Below are positions 37,801 to 49,700 of a DNA stretch of 64,000 nucleotides, one piece after another. The stretch lies in the NCBI RefSeq assembly GCF_004193775.1, contig NC_041012.1, forward strand, positions 8,205,223-8,269,222. Direction: 5' to 3'. Position numbers and translations under genes: made by a program. Under the pieces are notes generated by a model, which saw nothing but the letters and a program-made list of their open reading frames with translations, did not search any database and had not been told where the DNA came from. This DNA is from Glycine soja (taxonomy: Eukaryota; Streptophyta; Magnoliopsida; Fabales; Fabaceae). Position 1 is the stretch's first letter, and every line of letters starts with the position of its first letter.

Positions 37801-38764
37801 GTCACTTGCCCACTTGTTCTTTTCAATTCAGGTTTTTGACATCTCATCTTTACAAATTTTTTCTCCCCAAGAACTGGATTACTTGCTTTGTGGCCGGAGA
37901 GAATTGTGGAAGGTATTCTTTTTTGTGCAAAAGTATTACTGCTGCTTACAACAATATTTTAAATGTTACCATGAATAATGTAGTTATAAATTTATTTTTC
38001 TCTTTTCTGCAGACTGAGACACTAGCCGATCATATAAAATTTGACCATGGTTATACTGCCAAGAGCCCTGCCATAGTTAATGTATGGTTCTTTTCCCCAT
38101 AGAAGGACATTTGTGTTTTTGGAAATTTAGGCTTGCTATATTTGATGCTGAACCTCTATGATGCTATTTTCAGTTACTCGGAATTATGGGAGAATTCACA
38201 CCAGAGCAACAGCGTGCCTTCTGTCAATTTGTTACTGGTGCACCTAGGTTGCCTCCTGGTGGACTGGCAGTTCTAAATCCAAAATTAACGATTGTGAGGA
38301 AGGTATTGAAAAAATATTTTTGATCACTTGCAACCTGTGCTATTTATTCATGCGGCCTTCACGCAATTTTGTACTTGAATGTTAAAGTGGCTTTCCTCTA
38401 CTTTTCCTTTTTACCTCTTAAAAGGGGGCTTACAAAATGCAAAGTTTGTAAGTGATTACATTTACATGTCTGGGTGCAGCTTTCATCAAGTGCAGCTAAT
38501 GCTTCATCTAATGGGAACGGTCCTTCAGAATTAGCGGATGATGACTTGCCAAGTGTGATGACGTGTGCAAATTACCTTAAGCTTCCTCCTTATTCTACCA
38601 AGGTAGAACACTGCAAAGCATTGTTGGTAATATGATCATGCATGTCAAAGTGTCTTTTGGTGTTGAACTGTTGATATTTGATTTCCATTTTAAAACAGGA
38701 AATTATGTACAAGAAGCTACTCTATGCAATCAGTGAAGGCCAGGGATCCTTTGATTTATCGTGA
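28849..38764 (+). CDS. UPL3: HECT-type E3 ubiquitin ligase, UPL3/KAKTUS-like
   Basis: Takes ubiquitin from an E2 onto its own cysteine and passes it to substrates; Arabidopsis UPL3 targets the bHLH factors GL3/EGL3 and associates with the proteasome. Seventeen exons: 28849-29688, 29880-29990, 30125-30241, 30426-30596, 30669-30830, 31006-31254, 31397-31518, 31611-33000, 34434-34529, 34990-36552, 36646-36870, 36966-37070, 37832-37912, 38013-38081, 38174-38302, 38480-38602 and 38699-38764. They give 1872 residues in frame. The start is [11 protein letters not shown], as in known UPL3; the frame is open 14 codons further up but has no ATG there. A Ser/Arg-rich N-terminus is followed by armadillo-like repeats (about 170-560), a long linker with an acidic patch encoded by exon 9, and a C-terminal HECT domain. 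Catalytic Cys1839 lies in [11 protein letters not shown]; the chain ends GQGSFDLS. Intron 8 is 1.4 kb. Confidence 0.97.
33225..33373 (+). repeat. Minisatellite in UPL3 intron 8, three units of about 50 bp
   Basis: Three adjacent units, 33225-33271, 33272-33323 and 33324-33373, each begin AGGA(G/A)ACT and end GTATGTGAT or GTGTGTGAT. They share a core 'tctctgggacagcaagtg' that varies between copies. A weaker relative may lie just upstream, with the words 'tgtcttagaaaacagtactgtattagaaac'. It sits inside an intron and encodes nothing. Confidence 0.8.
37147..37322 (+). repeat. Tandem duplication of about 88 bp in UPL3 intron 12
   Basis: The unit that starts CTTAT(C/T)TAAAA at 37147 and 37236 is repeated almost exactly, including 'gtgatcagaaagttctgtaatatcattg' and 'gtcttttacttgcacattgtc'. 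The second copy lacks three bases. High similarity suggests a recent slip event. Confidence 0.85.
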
Positions 38765-38924
38765 GTTTCTGGAACTAACCAACCCGGCCCTGTATGTTAA
38801 TATGATGATGAATCAGGGTTTACTCTTGAGACTTGATTATTTTTTGGTTATATGTACTTTCCTCCCTGCTTCTCAAATAATGGCCTCTCCCGGGTCACAC
38901 ATCAAAGGTGGTGACATGGTTCAG

Positions 38925-39068
38925 GTGAGTTTACCATTGTTGTGAAACCTCACTATGATTCTTGACACTACTAGACCATTGTTGTGAGCTTACCAAGAGC
39001 CTCTTATTATTTTGTTCATTTTCATTTGTTGGTAAACTAATTAATATCATTTCTTTGATTACTGGCAG
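38925..39068 (+). other. Putative intron in the UPL3 3' UTR
   Basis: A strong donor TTCAG|GTGAGT at 38925 and an acceptor TACTGGCAG ending at 39068 enclose 144 bases after the stop codon. The exon junction would lie about 160 bases behind the stop, which ends at 38764. This was seen by eye; transcript reads would confirm it. Confidence 0.5.
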
Positions 39069-39696
39069 TTGAATCGGATCGCCTCGTTCTAAAGGTGTAA
39101 AGGAATTTGCGGAGCTCGTTTTAGCTGTTACAACATGTAAATAGAATAGGAATGTTGAGTAATTCCCTCCCCCCTCTAAATTTTCCATCATTCTGTTTTC
39201 AACTCAAATTATTGGCAGTTAGTTATTATACATGCATGGAAGATGGTAAAAGGAATAGAAATAATATCAAATACTATGCTTTATTATTTCATGTTAGATC
39301 TGTTACGAGCTTTTGTTGAGGTAAAATGTGGATATCACTCTATGCTGATGCTATTTGCTATGATTGCCCCAAAATGAGGCGCTCTATAGCATAAATAAGT
39401 GCTGTTTGGGTTGCCGATTGGTTAGTCGCTAATGTACACTTTTGCTAAAGCATCTCTTTTGTTACTTCTCCGTTGAAATGCATTGAAATTCCCGCAACCA
39501 AGGTTTGAATGGGAATTCAAACATTCCCTAAATTTCATGTACTAGCTAGGGCTATCTAAACTGTGATAGCGCCAATTCTAATGCACTTTAAATTTTCCCC
39601 AAGTTATTAGAATATTATGTTCTAATGTGTTGAAACGGTTCAAATAGACTTTTTATATTATAAGATTAAATTACTCATTTGATTTCTTGATTTATA

Positions 39697-40036
39697 TTTT
39701 TTTAGTTCCTATAATTTATATTTTAATTTGTTTTTAGTTCTTATAGTTTGAAAGTGATTTTTTAGTCTTTATAATTTATATTTTAATTATCTTTTATCAC
39801 AAAAAATATATAAAAATAATTAATTATAAATTATTAATTTTTTTTATAAATTATCTTGCGATAAATTAGTTATAAATTATTTGTTATTATTTTTATAATT
39901 AATTTTAATTGATAATATTAGTTATATTTTGATGGTAAGGATTAAAAAAAATTAAAATATAAAATATACTGATTAAAAATATAACTTAAATCATAAAAAT
40001 TAAAAAAAATAAAATATAAATTATAAGAATTAAAAA
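39697..40036. mobile_element. Small inverted-repeat element (MITE-like)
   Basis: The left arm contains TTTTTTTAGTTCCTATAATT and the right arm is the inverse, near AATTATAAGAATTAAAAAAA. About 90 bases of arm similarity, each with repeated 'ataatttatattttaa' words. The middle is almost pure A/T. It is typical of short non-autonomous elements in legume spacers; the superfamily is not assigned. Confidence 0.55.
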
Positions 40037-40119
40037 AATTACATCAATTAAAAGAAAATGGTCTAGTATGACAATAAGAGAAATGCAAATTCCTAGCTAT
40101 AGTACGACACAATAAATTT

Positions 40120-40368
40120 TTGGTAGCTCCAATCAGAGTGAAGGACGAGTGCCATTGGATATCTATTCCTCCAGTCGAGGATGGCGTGCATGTTGATCTG
40201 AAAAAGACGTCCCCAGTCTATGACACGGCTCAGGGATCAACCAAAGCACCCATTCCATGTTTTGGTGTAAATACTCTATCTCCACAATCATTAATTCTAT
40301 GCTACTTTGTTGAGTACCCAACTACCTGTCGTAGTCGTGGTTGTGAAAAACAACTCCCATACCCATAA
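40120..40368 (+). other. Unidentified open frame, 82 codons
   Basis: An open frame with fairly balanced composition, including the words HWISIPPVEDGVHVDLKK and TKAPIPCFG. Its first codon is TTG rather than ATG, so it is at best an internal fragment. I do not recognise the family. It lies just before the left direct repeat of the Harbinger relic, so it may be a captured or decayed gene piece or part of an element. Confidence 0.25.
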
Positions 40369-40397
40369 CTGTCATACTGTGAGTTGCTGCAATGCAA

Positions 40398-40640
40398 TAT
40401 GGATGTTCTTATTGAGCAACGAAACAAGTGGTTATAGGAATATGTCAGAGTCAAAGGATAAAATAATTAAAGTTCATTAATAATTTTTTTATTAGTTTTA
40501 TAAAATAAAAAGACTTCCATTTTTGACAAATGTCATATATGCTGTCAAATAAGTTTGGTATATAACTCTTATTTAAAGTAAATTTTGTTTTAAAATTTTC
40601 TTTAGGTGTCATTCATTGTTGGACTGGCGGCCCTGCCCGT
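40398..40640 (+). repeat. Left copy of a direct repeat flanking the Harbinger relic
   Basis: It starts ATATGGATGTTCTTATTGAG and ends near GTGTCATTCATTG. The right copy is at about 42407-42665. The copies share 'ttattgagcaacg', 'ttttttattagttttataaaat' and 'tcattcatt' in the same order, with indels between. Confidence 0.6.
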
Positions 40641-41624
40641 TGTCAAAGAGCATCGTTATCGACTGCTGGGGAAGCAACCCCGTTAGAGTTAGAGGAAGCA
40701 ACTCCCATTCTACGTGCGTACGGACAATTGCTATTTGCTAGGGAGACACAACAATTGCTTCCTAAAGCAACATTGCTATCCATAATAAATTTAATTAAAA
40801 AAACCAAAAATGATTATTATAGTGTTATTTTTATGTAACGTTGGACTTTAGTACTTATTGTAATGTATTTTTAAAATAAAAGATACATTCCTAGCCGTTA
40901 AAATAGAGTGCAAACGGACATATTTGTAGCCGTTAAAAATTGTGTTATTAGAAGTATCGGATATATTTTTTTGCAATATAAATATAGGGTAATGTAATTT
41001 TTTTTACCCAATCAAAACCTCTAAAATTTATCTCATTTCATTCTTAAAAAATTCACAACTTTATTTATTTTTTCATTTGGTGAATCCAAACCAAAATTCC
41101 TTTAATATGAATATGTGGTTTAGTTTCATACCAAATACTCAAGGTCTCAAATTCAAATTTGTAAAATTTCTCAAATTTACTAATCCCACAGAATAATCCA
41201 AATCCAAGTATGATAAATTTTCTAGATTATACACTCTCATTTCATCTATATCATTCCTCTATGTATCAATCACCACTAATAAATCCTTACATGGATCAAG
41301 GGTCTTCAATAGATACTAGTAGTGAACAATGGAATGAAAGAGAATATGATGTACCATCCAACTTTGTGTCAAAATTCCAAATTCTACCATTTGGGGGGGG
41401 GGGGGGTTGTAGGTTCAAATAACAACATCAATGTATTCAACAAATCTTCTATGTTTAAGGGTGTTACGGAGAAGAAAGTTCCTACAATACAATTTTGGAG
41501 TGAATGGAATCCACATATAACGCGAGGTACTTTCTAACGAATGATATTTATCTAGATTAGACAACACTTGTGAAGATCATCCCAACTTCCAAGGCCATAG
41601 GGTCATAAAAAAAAATTGTTTGCT

Positions 41625-41967
41625 AAACATCAAGAAGCAACAAGAAAGGATGTGGAGCACACACTTGGAGTGCTTCAATATTGGTTTGCAATTGTACGCG
41701 ATCCTATGCGTGATTGGAGGAGCATGGACACAGTCAAACATGTATTATATGCATGCATCATATTGCATAATATGATTGTGTAAGATAAACTACACATATA
41801 ATGTGAATTTTGACCACTATTATAAATATCCCACTAATGATGTGCCAACGACCAATATATGTATTGATCATTATCCAACCCTTGAATCATATTTGCTTAG
41901 AAAAAGAGAAGTCCATGATCTGAGATATTATCACCAATTTCAAGTGGACCTTGTGAAATATATTTGA
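41625..41967 (+). pseudogene. Broken PIF/Harbinger-like (plant transposon protein) transposase, C-terminal remnant
   Basis: From 41625 the frame reads a block with KDVEHTLGVLQYWFAIVR and then VLYACIILHNMIV before a TAA at 41781. This matches the conserved C-terminal part of the plant Harbinger-type DDE nuclease family (KDVERAFGVLQ.., ..ACIIMHNMI..). After the stop the match resumes in another frame up to 41967, with the family-like tail ending in FQVDLVKYI. The gene is therefore broken by a stop and a frameshift and lacks its N-terminal half. It cannot encode an active transposase. Confidence 0.75.
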
Positions 41968-42406
41968 AAACGTTTTGGATGTGATAATTAGCAAAAACTA
42001 ATTATTGATTTAATTATGTAACTTTTATTATTTTAGTTAGTGTCCTTTATGTTTTGCTATATGTTCTTTCATCATTTTAAATAAAATTTAATTTTTATTA
42101 TGTTTATATTTATATTTTTTATTTTGATTTTTTTAATTATTTAACATCTGCAAAAAATATTTAACATAACAATGCACAATTTTTTTTCTTAATTTTAAAA
42201 GTTTAATTAATTTACAAATAATATAATTATAAATTAATAAAGAAATTATTAATAAAATATAATCATAAAAGCTTTTTGGAGGGACCCATTGGAAGCAAAA
42301 AAAAAATAATAATTACTTCATTGTAGAGATTTATTGCATATATTAGCTTGTATTTTGAAAAGTAAAAATAAATGATATGTACCACATGTTTGATTAAAAT
42401 TAAAAA

Positions 42407-42665
42407 ATGGATGCTCTTATTGAGCAACGTAACAAGTAGCTAAAGGAACATGACATCACGGTCGACTCAAGAGTAAAACAATTAAAATTCAAGCTTATGT
42501 CCACTAACAAAAAGTTATTTTTTTATTAGTTTTATAAAATGAAAAGGGATTCATTTTAACAAAAATGTCATATATATATATATATATATATATATTCAAG
42601 TAGGTTCTCCTTTTTTATTTAAAGTATAAAAAAATTCTTAAAACTTTAGGTCTCATTCATTACTA
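42407..42665 (+). repeat. Right copy of a direct repeat flanking the Harbinger relic
   Basis: It starts ATGGATGCTCTTATTGAGCA and ends near GGTCTCATTCATTAC. It is colinear with the copy at 40398-40640. An added TA microsatellite at about 42569-42595 and a longer middle part distinguish it. Confidence 0.6.
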
Positions 42666-42862
42666 GAGCCGACCTTGATGTTGTGCTAACAACAACACAA
42701 CGGTTGATTTTTAAGTGGAAAGAAATTAGTGAACTTCTAAGAAAGAAACGAAAGGGTAATACAAACTACCAGAAGTTCTTATTCAATCGTACAACCGAGG
42801 AGCTTTATGGTGCCTTGTTAGCTAATACTAATGAAGAGTGTGTGGTTAGGATTTTTCTTTAA
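42653..42862 (+). other. Unidentified open frame fragment, about 69 codons
   Basis: A frame open up to TAA at 42860-42862 includes the words FKWKEISELLRKKRKG and TTEELYGALL. It has no start codon at its left edge and follows directly after the right direct repeat. The composition looks protein-like, but I cannot assign a family. It may be part of a decayed element. Confidence 0.25.
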
Positions 42863-43043
42863 AAGGATTTGTCATATGTTAACAGAGTTTATAACTTTTT
42901 TTGTTTTGGTAATAAACGGAATAATTAATGAACTCTTTTGAATTGCTAGGCCTGAAGTGCTTTATTAAAATGAACCAAGAAGGATGACAAGTTGCAGGCG
43001 ACCAAATATGAAACAAAATTGAATTATTGTAATAATTGTTTTT

Positions 43044-43595
43044 AGGGTTGGGAATAGGCCAGCCCAGGCCAGACTTTGAAAGGCTTGAGTATGACATACG
43101 ATGAATTTTTGAGACCTGAGTCTAACCTATAGCCTATCAAAACTTTTATTTTGGTTCGGTCTGACCTTTTTAAAAGCCTAGTATGACATGATAGTCTTTT
43201 TAAAAGTCTTTTTCACATTAAATTTTTAATATTCATTTGCTCTGGAATAGGAACAAGAAAGTTATCACGAAAATACCAATAAAAATAATGAGAAATAGAA
43301 AGGGCACATGACTCACATCTAAATTATAATTAAAGTAAGATAGTTAAAAAAAAACAATTGTACCTAAAAAATAATATAAGTATATATTGGTACACAAAAA
43401 ATAATATAAATATATATACATATATATAGGTCGGCCTATCAAACTTTTTAATAAGCTTAAATCTGGTCTATTTAATTTAATAGACTTTTGAAAAAACCTG
43501 AGTCTAAACTTTTAATTAAATAAACCAATTCAGATTAGACTTTATGTAGATCAGATCATAGATATCTGTAGACCGACCTGACCTATTTCCACCAT
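43044..43595. mobile_element. MITE-like element with AGGGTTGGGAATAGG terminus
   Basis: The left end reads AGGGTTGGGAATAGGCC and the right end is the inverse of a close variant (GACCTATTTCCACC). Inner text such as 'ggtctgacctttttaaaagcct' and 'ggtcggcctatcaaacttttta' is the repeated vocabulary of a dispersed family common in dicot genomes. Length is about 550 bp with no coding capacity. The flanks 'aattgttt' and 'gattgttc' might be a decayed target duplication. Confidence 0.6.
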
Positions 43596-43799
43596 GATGA
43601 TTGTTCTGCATTCTTTTTCAATGTAAACAGAACAAACAAAATGTTGCTTGTTAAGTAAAAGACCCCGATTTGAGGTATCATGTGCTGCTACAAAGCAAAA
43701 GCTAACTAAAATTTGAGCTTATGGACTCCACCACTTCACCAATCAAATCACTGACGTGGCCACCCAACTCTACTTGACCTAGTGGCAGGTTTCTAGGAT

Positions 43800-46700
43800 T
43801 CATTCACACCTCACTTGGATTGCAAGTGCCTTCGTCACATTTGGGCAAGCATCTTGGCCCTTAGTGAAGGCGTCCTTGTCAATTGGAACCAAACAAGATG
43901 CTTTTCCGAGGCATTGCTGCACAAAAAAATCACAGGAAAAAGAAGAAAAAACTTCATAGCCTAAGACATATAAAAGATTTATTTGGTATTTCCTTCTGTC
44001 CAAGCAATAAAAATTCCTTATTTTTTGATTTTAAATATAAGTAAATATCAATTATACATAACTTATTCAATCAGTTTATCTCTAAAATATCTTTCATTTA
44101 ATATGATCAAAGATTTTTTTATATTCAATAAAAAATTATTTATTTTTTAATTAGAAATAACAATTTAATAAAATTAACTAATTTTTTAATAAATATGAAT
44201 TATGTCTTTTTTGTTTATTAGTAAGACGGGAGAGAATATTTGATAACGAGAGCTCTACCTTCTCCACAATCTGCTTGATGGCAGGTGCATTACATTTGCC
44301 TAAAGCAAAGGCTCCACATGCACCCGCAGGATCACCAAAGCTTGCAAACTCCACAGCCTTAATGGTTCTTTGGTGTGGACATTTGAGTGAAGCTGATGGC
44401 ACCAGATCATTCACAACAGCCTGGAACTTCTCGCTCTTAATTGCCCATGACTTGACATTGGGGGGGTGATTCTCTGTGACGAAACTGCATATTGTATCTC
44501 TGTTAACAGTTAGGATTTCAACCTTTTCTGGATTAGCTATCTCTTCCTCAAATACAACAAGCAAGTTGTCTTTTGGATTGAAGTAAGTTCTTGGGATGTG
44601 GTACCTGAAAGAAAATAAAGAATAACTTGAGTTAGTTTTTCTAGGCCAAACAAATATATTTTTTATCGGTAAATATTAATTGTTTGTTTTTGTTAGTAGC
44701 AAGGAAGGAAGGAGATCCAGAATTCACTATCTTTCCTTTCTTTCCTTCTTCTTTAACTACCCAACCAACATTATATATTGGTTTGTTGTTTATGACTCAT
44801 GAGTGATTTACTTACTCTGATTGAGTAGGCTGTCCAAGAGGAGAGAGGTAACTCATCCAGTGACGACCAATGCTTTTACCATTGATCCAAACCATTCCCT
44901 TCCCCATACCAGTCATCCTGATGGCAACAGGATCCGTTCCCTCTGGGGTTGCAAAATTTGTCTGCAAAATGAATGAATACAAACATGTTTGATTTGATTG
45001 AATCCTTCTAACAATGAAAATAACAACAACAACTTGCACAATAAGTAACCATTACCTTGTACCAGGAGACAGCCGGTCCAGGTCCCTTGGCTTCTTTCCA
45101 TTGTACTTTCTTTGATCCTTCTTCAGTGAAAATGCCAAGCTTCTCACCTTTGATACCAACCTGCAAATTGGCACCAATTCAGTTATACTTATACATACAA
45201 TCTCACAGTGATTAATTAATTAATTAATACCTCATGACCCCAACCATTAGAAGTGAGATCCATTTTTCCAGAGTTGAGACCAAGGATGAATATAGACTTG
45301 GGTCCAGCGAACCTGTGTTCCATGTATGCTCCACTGTCCTGTATATTAAAGGGGACACAAATACAATAATAGAATGATTCCTTGAAACAAACAAGTGCTG
45401 AAAATATAGGAGAAGGAAAAAAGTTGAGCCAGCTCTTACGGGGAGTCCCACAGTGGAAGCCAAGATAGCTATTTGGTTAACTCCAACCTTCAAGGTTACA
45501 GGTTTCTGGAATTCAAAACCTTTTTCTTCATGGCTACCATGATTTGATCCTTTATTAAAACCACCAAGACATTTAATTAGCCAAATATTAACACCAACTT
45601 TAGTTTCTCATAGAGAACATATATATAGTACTTTGCCATGCATGCATGAAATTGAATAAATCCAAATACATTGATTGGACTTGATCCACTTCCTCTATGA
45701 ATTTCTGTGTTCTTACCAATGAATTCTCCATTTACAAAGGCAAGCAATGAATGACCAAGACTCATAATACGGAGAATGGTAGGTATATCATTCTTCTTTG
45801 GCAAGTCTTCTGGACGTAGTTCTACGCTGCAGTAAATATATATATAAAGTCTCATATAGCAGTTGCATGCATAAAGAGAATATTGAAATATATATCCTCA
45901 GCTGCTGACAAGAACATGAACATAAACTCACCTGGTGGTGTACCATGCATAGTCGCTGGTGTCTTTAAGCAAGCTATAAAGCTCTATAGGATTCTTTTCA
46001 TGGGTTGGAATTTGCTTGGTGGTTGGAATGGTCTCAGAATACACCTCCCACTTATGATCGTTTGCTGCCATTGACCGCTTGAAATTCCTTGAACTATGTT
46101 GTGAAGCAATCTGCAGATTCAGGAGGCAATGCAAAAATCAATCAAAATGGTTAGCTACAGAGCCAAGCACGAGAACCATGAAGCATGCACACCTCTCTTG
46201 TTCGCCGCGTCAGACGTTTTTAACACCTTCACACCCAAACACTTGTGCGACCCTTATTAAGTGCCTAATTTAAAAGTTATTTTTGTTGGCTTGAACACTT
46301 AAGTTGTCACTTTTACACAACTCACACACTTGAAAAAACATAGAATATTTGTTTAAAAAAATGAATATTCCATCAATTTAGATATTTTATTGTATGTAAC
46401 TTATATTTCATTTTATTAGAGTCTCTATGTGTGAATGGAGTGTCTCTGCATCCTAGATTTTAAACATTAGCCATGTCAAAGTATCCATGTGAGAGAGTTC
46501 ATGCTTCATGAGAATTCTCTACTTGTAAAAAGAAGGCAAGGGTTAAAAAAGAAAGTTACTTACACATTGAGTGTTGAAAACAACAGTCTTGCAGTCAGGA
46601 AGGATGCTAATGGAACGTGGTGGCATATAGTAGTCCGTACCTCTGAAACTTATGGTTGTTGGTACTTTGGTGTGGTTGTTGGTGATGAAAGCAGCACATA

Positions 46701-49700
46701 AATTACTTCCTGGCTTCTCAAAAACTATAACCTGGGAAATTATGTTGAGAATTTTATAATTTCTAATTAATTAATGAGTTAAATATTAAGTGATCTAATT
46801 TAATGAGTTCATTAAACTGCCAACAAAAAATTGAGATGAACTTAGTGAACGGAAACTAGTTTGATCCATTAGGAGATAATGAGAACTAAGGTATGGCTAT
46901 GATTCTTGATACACCAAACAAAGGTCGCATAAGAAAGAAGATGATTTGGTTGAGGAAGATCATTAAACCAATTGTTAGTAACCGATGTAATATTTTGCTG
47001 CGTGTTGATAAGTTCTATGGATCCAGGTTTTCTTTAAAACCTCTTGATAATTTGACTTAATGTGTTTTGATACTCATTTGATATTTTATAAGGTTTATTA
47101 AAAATTTCAACAATTTAAACTTGCAGCATGGGTTAAACTGTCTTGTGGGAATGTGAATTTTGAGAATTGGCTGTGTTGTGTCAGATTAATGCTTATTACC
47201 TCGTGATGTTGGCTCATTTTTGTGACGGTAGACGCACCATTAAACAGGGCCCTCTTGCATAGGCTCAATGCCCTGTGCACATCCCTCAGGTGACTCCATT
47301 TTGGTTCTCTCTGCATACCGTACTCATCAAGAGGGGCTTCATCGTAATATCGGGTTGTAGTGAAGGCAGAGCTTGTTCTACCAAAATTTGTTCCACCATG
47401 GTACTACACCAGTTTCAGATTGAGTTTATTTAGTAAGAAACACAATAATGTCCATAAGTTAATTTCTTTATCATAAAAAACCTTTATTTATTACCATATA
47501 ATAGTTCACCAAAGATCCATTCTTAGAGAAGAAGCGAGCAACTGAGAAGGCAATGTCTTCTGCTGATCTTTGAGATGGTGGATCTCCAAACACTCTATAC
47601 CTGTAGTTGCAAATTACCAACAAATTAGTGGGGTAAGCCAAAACTAGAACATTGTCTTAAATACTTGACAAAAATAAGTGACCGTTATTTTTAATTTTTT
47701 TTACATGAAGATCAAATGACTTAAATTTTACTTAAGTCCGGTTTACTAAGTCACTGCATCTTCATTCGAGGGTACGTTCTAATTTACTAATTGCATGAAT
47801 ACATAAAAAAAAAAAAACTAAAAAATTGATCTCTAGCCAACGAATATATATACTTACTGAGCAGTCCAGTTTTCAGTCCATATGGCAGGCTTGTAAGGTT
47901 TGTTGGGGCCTGAAAAGGTATCACCACAGTGCCTTCCATTGCATGCATTAATCTGCCAAATGAAGTAGGCATGCATGATCAGGGCAAAGATAACACGTAC
48001 ATACACATGCATTATTTAATTTATATCGACGATCACTGGAATTGAAGGAAAATCAATTATGTCAAACATTTAATTTTCATGAACTTACCACTGGATCAGG
48101 AGCATCTGTCTGCTTGCACATGATCCATGGAACTCCAATATCCAGTGACACTGCCATTTTTGCGGCCCATTGGACATAATTATCTCCTTCCTCTCTAAAA
48201 GCACGTTGGATATGGTTGTACTCATTCTCAATCTGCAGCACGTACGAAAACAAAAATGTTGTGAGCACTAGTTTGCTTATACTATATATTGAGCAACTTG
48301 CAGAAATTAATTAAAATAGACTTGGGAGAATTAGGATCTTGTGGAAATAATCAGAACCTGTGCCAAGATGATAGGGCCTCCTTGGGGAGCAAAGAGGTTC
48401 GCGTCTTTCACCGTTTTTATAACGGTTGATACATATTTTTTCATGTGCTTCTGCAAATTATAAATTATTTTAATTAGTAATCTTGAATTTCCAGAAATTA
48501 GAAGCAGCTCTGGAGTTCTATATATATATATATATATATACTAGTGTTTTGCCGACGCCGGACTCATACTCCTATTTAAATATTACCAATATATATATAT
48601 ATGGAGATCGATCAGAACACGGTTAATTACCTTAAAGGGTTCATTGTTAGAGCGGAATATGATTTCAGGGACCTCTCTTAGCCAATATGGAAGTCCTCTG
48701 ATGTATTAACATTGAAGGAAATATATTATCAAATCGGAGATAAACAGAGTGAGCACACTTTCTTAATAGAGTATAAGAAATTTTGCACTTTTAATTAATA
48801 ATTAAAAAGTGTATGTGTTCATGAACAGTATTCGGTGTTAATTTGTTGTTTCTTTTAACGTAGTTAGGAACATACATTTTAGAAATGAAATAATAATTAA
48901 AAGGGCATACCCGTGATTCCATTCAGCTTGGATGAAAGGCCCAACCCTGAGGGTTACATACATTCCTTTCTTTTGAATAAGCTTGATGAACTTTATGTAA
49001 TCATACTGCGGCTCAATTGAGTACTGCAAAATGGAGCAAATTAATCACCAATTAGTCAAGCTAGGACATTCATTAACCTTGGAATAATACCAAACTTTAC
49101 ATGCATGCATGCATGTGGTAGGTACTTCAGCTGCTTCCCGAATTCATTTACCTTGCCTTTCTCAGTCTCATGAATGTTCCAGAACACGTAAGTTTGGACC
49201 ACGTTTATGCCTCCCTGTCTTGCTTTGTCAAGAATGCCTGCCCACTCCTGAAAACACAACAAAACAGTTAGCTGAAGCTTTATTTTATCTATAACTAATT
49301 ATTATATTATTATGAATCTATCTAACAAGTGTCTTGAGAATATTAATAACTGTAGATAGTCAGGGATAATCACCTATTCGGGATCTCAATCAATTTTCAC
49401 ATAACAAAGAGTTGAATTTTTAATGTACAACAGAGAATTAATAAAATTCGACTACGTCCATGTATGTTACATTGAGAATAGACCATATAATAGTTTCTTG
49501 TGAAATGATATGATGTTACTTGATGAAGAAGGTATGTACCTCGGGGGTGCTTCGTGGGTAATGGATGGAACCGGAGAAGAGAAGCTCCCGTCTTCCATTG
49601 ATAATGAGTGACCTGCCATCATAAGTCACAGTCTTCTTCTCCCCGCCTTCGTCCTCGTGACTGTTAGAAGTCGTCATCTTCTTCTCGTCTTCATGGGCGC

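Larger units (their letters stand above)
39240..43799. other. Spacer between convergent UPL3 and beta-galactosidase genes, mostly element relics
   Basis: The two flanking genes point at each other, so this spacer holds both 3' ends. It contains an inverted-repeat element (39697-40036), a broken Harbinger-like transposase region with flanking direct repeats (40398-42665) and a MITE-like element (43044-43595). Two short open frames that I cannot identify lie at 40120-40368 and 42653-42862. No intact gene is supported. Confidence 0.65.
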
